From contig JAVBLI010000028.1 of assembly GCA_031553595.1 (NCBI GenBank), positions 1 through 64,000 of the forward strand: a DNA stretch of 64,000 nt. The letters are read 5' to 3'. Made by a program: the position numbers and the translations under genes. Below the pieces are notes generated by a model. It saw only the letters and a program-made list of their open reading frames with translations, ran no database searches and was not told where the DNA came from. Within the stretch, counting starts at the first letter, position 1, and the number at the start of each line of letters is the position of its first letter. This document shows, in pieces, positions 62,964 through 64,000 of this stretch. This DNA is from RGIG3701 sp031553595. Lineage in GTDB: Bacteria; Planctomycetota; Planctomycetia; Pirellulales; Thermoguttaceae.

Positions 62964-64000
62964 ATGGATGAAATGATTGAAGTGAAAGAAATTGAGCGGC
63001 GGTCGCGTGGCCTGAGCTGCGGGTGCCTGGTGATGATCCTTGTCCTGGTCGCATCCGCCGGCATCCTGACGCCTGCACTGCAGCAGCTCCGGGAGTCGGC
63101 GCGGCGGCTTACGTGCCAGGGGAATGTCAAAGACATCGTGCTGGCGACCAACCTTTACGAAAGCAAGTATAAACGCCTGCCGCCGAGTTGCCACGTGAAG
63201 GAATTCACCGCCGAGGACGGCGTAACCCGTTATCGGAAAGACGGCTACAGCTTTTTCGTGGAGTTGCTACCGATGCTGGGGCAGGAGGAGATTTACGCGA
63301 CGCTGAACCCAGCGGCCCTGCTGGACGAAGACGGCGAGGCGACTGACGCGGCGATGGCGGAGTCCCTGCCGCAATTCCGCTGCCCGAGTACGAAGACCCA
63401 GAGCGTGGTCAACGGTCAGGCGATTACGAATTACAAAGCCGTCAGCGCCAGCACGCGGCGGGCGTACGAGGTCAGCTCGCGCGAGGACGCACCCGACGAG
63501 GGGCTGGACATTTACGGTACCGGCGTGCTATATAATGAGTCCGACGGCGTGATGTACCCCGGCTCACGCACCCGGCTTATGGACATTAGTGACGGCACGT
63601 CGAACACGTTCGTCATCGTGGAGAGTGAAGAGCCGATTTTCTCGCGGTGGCTGGTTGGGCAGGAGTGCGGCCTGTATACCATGCCGGAAAACGTCGTGTT
63701 CAGCGCCCCGACAGACTTAATCACGTATATTCACCCTCGCGGTTACACGGCTAATATATACGGTGTGGATTCGACTATCCCGGCGAGCAACCGCGGCACA
63801 AACCTTGACCGCGATTACGTCAAGTCGCCGTATCCGTGGGGCGAGGACGGTTTCCGCAGCGCCCGGTACTCGAAAGAGCCGGCGCAGGGCACCCGCTTCG
63901 GCCCCGGTTCCGGCCATGGCGGCGTGGTGATGCACGGATACGTCAGCGGTGCCGTCGACAGCCTTCCCATAAACGTCGACACGGCCGCGTACTTTTTCCT
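62964..64000 (+). CDS. DUF1559-type protein with degenerate prepilin motif (cut by window edge)
   Basis: A partial gene open through the right edge. Translation from the ATG at 62964 (or GTG 62961) gives MDEMIEVKEIERRSRGLSCG, then a hydrophobic helix and LQQLRESARR. The body is closely similar to the preceding gene: KYKRLPPSCHVKEF, FRCPSTKTQS, ITNYKAVSAS, IFSRWLVGQECGLYTM. Nucleotide identity is very high around 63420-63490 compared with 62290-62360. The GFTxxE prepilin site is replaced by GLSCGC, without the Glu, so classical processing is unlikely. No strong ribosome binding site is visible; translation may be coupled to the previous gene, which ends 22 bases upstream. Confidence 0.8.
   Translation, partial: MDEMIEVKEIERRSRGLSCGCLVMILVLVASAGILTPALQQLRESARRLTCQGNVKDIVLATNLYESKYKRLPPSCHVKEFTAEDGVTRYRKDGYSFFVELLPMLGQEEIYATLNPAALLDEDGEATDAAMAESLPQFRCPSTKTQSVVNGQAITNYKAVSASTRRAYEVSSREDAPDEGLDIYGTGVLYNESDGVMYPGSRTRLMDISDGTSNTFVIVESEEPIFSRWLVGQECGLYTMPENVVFSAPTDLITYIHPRGYTANIYGVDSTIPASNRGTNLDRDYVKSPYPWGEDGFRSARYSKEPAQGTRFGPGSGHGGVVMHGYVSGAVDSLPINVDTAAYFF

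Overview
The window looks like chromosome of a Planctomycetota bacterium, judged by gene content. It has a tandem pair of DUF1559-type pilin-like proteins, Tat-exported Gfo/Idh/MocA and TIM-barrel isomerases, very large secreted proteins with discoidin-like, PA14-like, LamG-like, beta-propeller and c-type heme modules, and a TPR-TPR-ExbB-ExbD-ExbD locus. It also has an AsmA-like protein and a squalene-cyclase-like toroid protein. An autotransporter, ExbB/ExbD proteins and a GT25 glycosyltransferase point to a diderm envelope. Species cannot be told from the sequence alone. No CRISPR array, rRNA or complete insertion sequence was seen.

Layout. Bases 1-2085 are a decayed mobile-element edge: an IS1595-type transposase remnant and a frameshifted tyrosine recombinase running into tRNA-Ser(GCU). 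Bases 2253-11048 hold two divergent giant secreted proteins (a heparinase-II/III-like lyase and a beta-propeller/CBM9-like protein). Bases 11088-15932 hold a cluster that resembles heptose-phosphate metabolism (HAD phosphatase, HldE-type kinase, GmhA-type SIS isomerase, TIM-barrel isomerase) with a deoxyhypusine-synthase-like gene set between two copies of a 140-bp inverted-repeat element. Bases 16100-20839 encode an autotransporter with an internally duplicated passenger, followed by tRNA-Pro(CGG). Bases 21707-29274 are the TPR/ExbBD locus.

Bases 29362-37559 (minus strand) carry a conserved hypothetical gene, a phosphoesterase, tsaB, a DEAD-box helicase with a long charged N-terminus, myo-inositol-phosphate synthase and an oxidoreductase. 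Bases 38101-50168 are a catabolic-looking run: ThuA-like, Tat-secreted oxidoreductase, HEAT-repeat, LamG-like/beta-helix, and a diheme discoidin protein related to hydrazine synthase alpha. Two tandem Tat-secreted TIM-barrel paralogues converge on it. Bases 52337-61450 hold the AsmA-like protein, toroid protein, O6-alkylguanine methyltransferase, a TIM-barrel isomerase, GT25 and glycyl-tRNA synthetase. The window ends in the two pilin-like genes, the second cut by the edge.

The most unusual layer is intergenic. Many gaps are filled by modular repeats: 7-bp short tandem repeats of several unrelated units that abut or contain start and stop codons; two full-length and one short copy of an inverted-repeat element that writes the same C-terminal pentapeptide onto two unrelated proteins; five copies of a ~105-155 bp palindromic element; a four-hairpin element with compensatory stems; and 9-bp-unit hairpins. 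Several genes behind these repeats have no visible Shine-Dalgarno sequence, while genes behind ordinary spacers usually do.
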